The notes beneath the pieces are model-generated. The model saw nothing but the letters and a program-made list of their open reading frames with translations, had not been told where the DNA came from and searched no databases. Of a stretch of 64,000 bases of DNA, positions 60,263 through 64,000 are shown one piece after another. The DNA is from Rhynchopus euleeides (taxonomy: Eukaryota > Euglenozoa > Diplonemea > Diplonemida > Diplonemidae). The stretch is taken from positions 434,001-498,000 of the forward strand of contig OY723298.1 in NCBI GenBank assembly GCA_963210315.1. The letters are read 5' to 3'. How positions within the stretch are numbered: the first letter of the stretch is position 1; every line of letters starts with the position of its first letter. The position numbers were made by a program, and so were the translations under genes.

Positions 60263-61254
60263 CAGGGTGCGTTTGGGAAAAGGGTGGGGTGTGGCGCGCG
60301 GTGTGGTGTATGGGGAACGGAGAGGCGCCGGTTCAGATTCAGCTCAACCGCTTGCCTTAGCCACACCTCCAAAAGGGGCGGGGTTGGGCAAAATCCCGTG
60401 TTCCGGCGGGGAAGGGGACAGGAAGTGGCAGGAAGTACCAAAGAAAGGCCCTGTGTGTGTGTGGTTCCCGCGCACTCTGCGGAAATGTGGCCCGTGTGTA
60501 CAGCACACCTTCCCTGCGTGTGGTGGTGGTGGGATCGATATACCGAGCGATTAGGCCAGTCTTCGACCCAGACAGTATGAGACAATGTCGGAGGGAGCTG
60601 GGGAGTGGTGGGGGTTTGAGGGTTTTTGTGTGTCCTGGGCGCTGGGCACGCCAGCGCAGATTATTTTATCCCCCCCCCCCCCCCACACACAATGAAAATC
60701 ACACGCTGCAGAGAGGGTGCAACCTGAACCAGATGGGAATGGGGGCGCACACCTCCGCTGACCCGTCCCTCCTCGGATACACAGACGGCACCTGCTTTGC
60801 CTTGAGACTCACCCAGCACATCCTCCAATGGTGTTTTCCCTTCACACCTTCACCACCGCCACCTCAGGTAAACCACCTGGCAGACGGATGCATCAAAACC
60901 CCCTCGGGAGGTGGCTCGCAGGAAGAGGAGGGGGGGGGGGGGGAGGGGGAGACGGGCAACGGCAGTTTTGGTGTTCCTCGCTCAAAACGCGGAACACCAC
61001 TCCCTCCCTCCCATCCCTTCCCCCCCCCCCCACATACGTAAAAGAAATGGCACACTCACACGCTCTTCCGTCCACACGGCACACAATAATGTCGCGCCCC
61101 TCGAGACCTCCAACCCCTCCTCCCCAGGGCTTTTCCTAAATCTGGGGGTCCGGGGGGCTGGTGACCGAAATCGGATACAAAAAAAACGCGCTACTGAGGC
61201 ACCTGTTTGGGGGGCTCAAAACTGATCGCATCGCCGCACATGACTGGCGTTATT

Positions 61255-61545
61255 GCATTATTTGAGCTCCGTGCGGATCGTAGTGGGGTCATTTTGGTGG
61301 TGTGCGTGCCAAGTTTCACCCATGAAATGTGGGTCTGGTTCAGGGACTTCTGAAGGGAGGATGTGACTGGGAGGCCAGAAATCAACCCACCCACACCACC
61401 CACCCAGCGGGACCCCACTTACAGGTTTTTCAAAACCCTGTTCCTCTGAATATTTGGGATCTGTGCGGATCGCGGTGGGGTCATTTTGGCCATGGGGTGT
61501 CTGTTTGCACCCCTTACTCGGGGTTGCCATGTGGGCTCAGACCCC
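61255..61545 (+). repeat. 280-bp bipartite dispersed repeat, copy 2
   Basis: Same block order as 8455-8725: GTGCGGATCGTAGTGGGGTC, then GGTTCAGGGAC and GGATGTGACTG, CCCACCCAGCGGGACCCC, a second GTGCGGATCGCGGTGGGGTC, and GGCCATGGGGTGTC. Confidence 0.65.
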
Positions 61546-61600
61546 CGTAGACATGCAGGTCGGAGAGTGCACTGAGGTGCGGAGGAATGCACCACTGAAC

Positions 61601-61630
61601 AGACACACGGCCCCTCCGGGGCCGTGTGTC
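61601..61630. repeat. Hairpin with 12-bp perfect stem
   Basis: ACACACGGCCCC, loop TCC, GGGGCCGTGTGT. Not followed by a T run, so no terminator is claimed. Confidence 0.6.
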
Positions 61631-61899
61631 TTTGCTTGGTGCATCTTCTCCCTCACAGGCAGCATCCCCCCAGCCGCTCAGCCCCTCAGCACCCTCCACT
61701 CCGGTGAATCCTCCCCAGAAATTTTTTTTCCTGCAGTGCAAAAAAAACGCGCTAAACAGAGTGCAAAAAAAACGCGCCAGACAGAGGAAAAATCTGAAAT
61801 TCAAAATCATGGAATCCGGACCCCTAGTTAGGAATAGCTCTGCTCCTCCCCCCGACTACGTTTTTTTTTGTTGTTGCAGCTGCTGGAGATGCAGGCTCA

Positions 61900-61999
61900 G
61901 GGGGTCTTCACTGCGGGGTGGTCGTCAGTGCATTTCCAGTTGAATCGGCTGAAAAAACTGACGAAGGTTGACGAAGGATAACGACCAGCGAAGACCCCC
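61900..61999. repeat. About 100-bp miniature inverted-repeat element, copy 2
   Basis: Starts GGGGGTCTTCACTGCGGGG and ends CCAGCGAAGACCCCC; internal sequence shared with 48477-48584. A CTCA flank on both sides may be a short target duplication. Confidence 0.6.
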
Positions 62000-63597
62000 C
62001 CCCCTCAGAAAATGGAGAAGGAGAAGGGGGTTGGGAGGGGGGGGATGGGATTCACTCTCGTTGCACAGGGTGCCGTTCCTCGCACCACCAAGCTATATAT
62101 TCGTTTTGAGAGGGGGGGTGGGGTGGGGGGGGGGAAGAGGCAAATGACGCCTACGTTTTTTTGGAGGGGGGGAAGGTAGTGAGGTGGGGGGCGACACACT
62201 GCAGCGAACCCTGCAGCCCACCCCATGTGTGTGTGTGTGGGTGGGGGGGGGGGGGGGGGAGTATGTTTTGTTTATCCCATTCTTCTTCTTCTTCCCTCCC
62301 GAAATATCGTTTGTGAGAAAAATGTGGGGGTGGGGGGGGGGGGGGAACAGAAAACCTGGCCACGGGGAATTCAGCTCAGGCCGATAGAGAGAAGAAGAAA
62401 GGAAGGGCGAGATGGGGAGGTGAGGGGGGGGGGGGGTAGGGGGGGGTCACTGCTAAGGAAAAGTGGTAGACAAACAGCAATTTTTCCGACACCCCCATTC
62501 CGACCCCCGGAGAGCCTATTTTTGGGTATCTGTTGGCCGATATGTGGTGGAAAACAGGTTTTAGGCCTATTTCGGTGATTTTTGACACCCGGGAAGGCAT
62601 TTTTCGCCCATTTTTTATTTTCCTACCAGAACTTGTACCTCGGGGTAGTAGCGTGGCTTCGTCATTTTTGACTACAACCACTGGGAAGAGGCATTGTATC
62701 AAGTTCCGCAGACATATCGTCCAGGAGGTTCTCCTGGAGCTCAAGTATGGTGAATTCATCCTGGTGGAGCCCGCTCTCCTCGGCGCGATCCATCAATTCA
62801 GCACCCCGTTTCCTTCCCAGGAAGCTGCGGATCTCGCCCTGTTTGTGGGCCAAGTATCTCCCGGAACGCTTCCTGGGCAGTTGTCTGGGGACGCGGTCGC
62901 TTCGCAAATGCGCGCACATCCTCTGCCGAGGGTACAGGGGGATTTCCCCACCTCAATATTCACTATTCCGCTTGCGGTGACCTGTGCGAGTGCAGTCACC
63001 GTTGAGGCTGTACACTGAAAGCGGCTGATCAGCTGTACTGTCATTGACGAGAGGAGACCCTCCAGCCAGTCGTGCACCACACCTGTTTGAATTCGATCCA
63101 CACCGACCTCGGCTCACGTCAGCACTAGGGTGCGAGCGCTGCAGTGGAGTATATGTTCGTACAGGGGCAACCGTGCCACCTGTGCTGCACCTTCACCATG
63201 GTGTGCTTCCGGTACAACAACCGGTAGGTACCTTCTTGTGCGATATCTGCGACCTGCAGCACCGCTATCTCACAGCAGGGCTTGCACCGCTGTTCCGATA
63301 GACTCCACAGGAACCTCTCGGCAGCTTTGAAGGGTGGAACAGAGCTTTTCTTGGCCCATTGCATGTTGATCACGATGAGACCTTGCCCACCGGGGGTGGG
63401 CTCGGTACAAGTTGTGGTATGGAAAATTAGGATGGGGTCTGAGAGGGTAACAAGGCCACAGATCATGTTGTAGTGGGGGTATTTCCGGGTTCCGACATAT
63501 TCTGGACCGGTTTTTCATATTTTTTTGGCCCAAAAATGACCTCCGAGGGAAAGTGGAATTTTGGGGTTTGTCCCCCCCAGTGACCCCCCCCTAGGCA

Positions 63598-63770
63598 TAC
63601 TTGTCCCCCCATATGGAGAACCCCCTAAATCTGGGGGAAATATGGGGGGTCGCAAAACCCCGCCCCCATATGGGGAAAAAGGCTGAAAATATGGGGAAAA
63701 ACCGGTAAAATATGGGGGAATATGGGGGAAATATGGGGCCCATATGGGGGGATATGGGGGTATTCGTGCT
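63598..63770 (+). repeat. Degenerate ATATGGGG-rich tract
   Basis: At least ten ATATGGGG or CCATATGGGG occurrences at irregular spacing. Internal, not telomeric by position. Confidence 0.6.
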
Positions 63771-64000
63771 GCAACGGGAGAACATCAAACCACTCATGCA
63801 CACACACACACGAAGTGCGCGTCGAAACCGGCATCATGCCTTGTTGGGGATCCTCCAGGAGTCCGATCCTGGGGGGTGCGCGCTCGTTCAGGTGTGGCCA
63901 GGTCTGGCCCCCCCCTGGAAGATCCCCCAGGTGGGTCGCACCGACCTCCTGTTCCTCTCCTGCGCCGATACAGCGGCAGCGGAGGGCGAACGCTTCCCGG

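Larger units (their letters stand above)
60263..64000. other. Intergenic region with repeats; possible gene fragments unproven
   Basis: Contains the second 280-bp repeat (61255-61545), a 12-bp-stem hairpin at 61601-61630, a miniature element (61900-61999) and an ATATGGGG-rich tract (63598-63770). A minus frame at 62662-62919 (LHQDEFTILELQENLLDDMSAEL part) and another at 63125-63466 (RCKPCCEIAVLQVADIAQEG part) look mildly protein-like but have no partner exons I can join. The last 165 bp (63836-64000) are open on both strands and GC-rich, so a gene may enter from the right edge. Confidence 0.45.

Noticed and set aside
62533..63018. 161-codon plus-strand frame and overlapping minus frames
   Set aside because: Neither strand shows a domain, a splice pattern or a convincing start; kept only as a remark in the region entry.
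63598..63770. Telomere-like ATATGGGG repeats
   Set aside because: Irregular spacing, internal position and mixed orientation (CCATATGG).
1..64000. tRNA, rRNA, snRNA and spliced-leader RNA genes
   Set aside because: No cloverleaf with paired arms, no rRNA core segments and no recognisable snRNA or leader sequence found by eye. A covariance-model search would be decisive.

Overview
The window looks like nuclear DNA of a GC-rich, repeat-rich protist of the Euglenozoa, most likely a diplonemid-like flagellate. That placement is inference from five things seen here. (1) All sixteen host protein genes I can support lie on the minus strand across about 60 kb, as in euglenozoan polycistronic units. 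(2) Several start codons sit only 8-27 nt downstream of a pyrimidine-rich stretch ending in AG, as expected for spliced-leader addition. (3) The four core histones are extremely divergent. (4) Five short cis-introns all begin GTATG and end CAG. (5) The one long retrotransposon ORF has the RT + RNase H + CCHC layout of the trypanosome Ingi group.

Layout, left to right. 1-4574: two secreted proteins, a polysaccharide-lyase-14/ricin-lectin enzyme cut by the window edge and a CAP-domain protein with two LamG-like domains. 5874-11152: two intron-containing coiled-coil genes separated by repeats. 12097-12996: a 900-bp non-autonomous transposon. 13073-16306: an MLH3/PMS-type mismatch-repair protein. 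16727-19870: a core histone quartet (H3, H4, H2B, H2A in transcription order). 20319-22511: a membrane adenylate cyclase. 22774-26475: the retrotransposon, on the plus strand. 27412-28338: a DUF4116 protein. 29770-31665: a palindromic foldback element containing a TA-flanked nested element. 33721-35208: a secreted GH5 endoglycoceramidase-like enzyme. 35767-38714 and 46066-48469: two copies of one transposon carrying arrays of a 41-bp unit built on an 18-bp palindrome, one copy interrupted by a hAT-like insertion. 39190-42510: a membrane protein made of 36 copies of a 27-residue repeat. 43643-45497: FKBP-TPR protein. 48916-50022: single-pass membrane protein. 50356-53427: a cluster of hAT-like and inverted-repeat elements. 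55425-56297: a truncated second retrotransposon copy. 58762-60262: pyruvate dehydrogenase kinase family protein.

The genes do not form one pathway. They mix secretion and carbohydrate degradation, DNA repair, chromatin, signalling, chaperone and mitochondrial functions, as expected for a polycistronic array without functional clustering; the exception is the histone quartet. The intergenic space is dominated by non-autonomous transposons, several with readable target-site duplications and two with paralogous empty sites elsewhere in the window. No rRNA, tRNA or CRISPR array was recognised.
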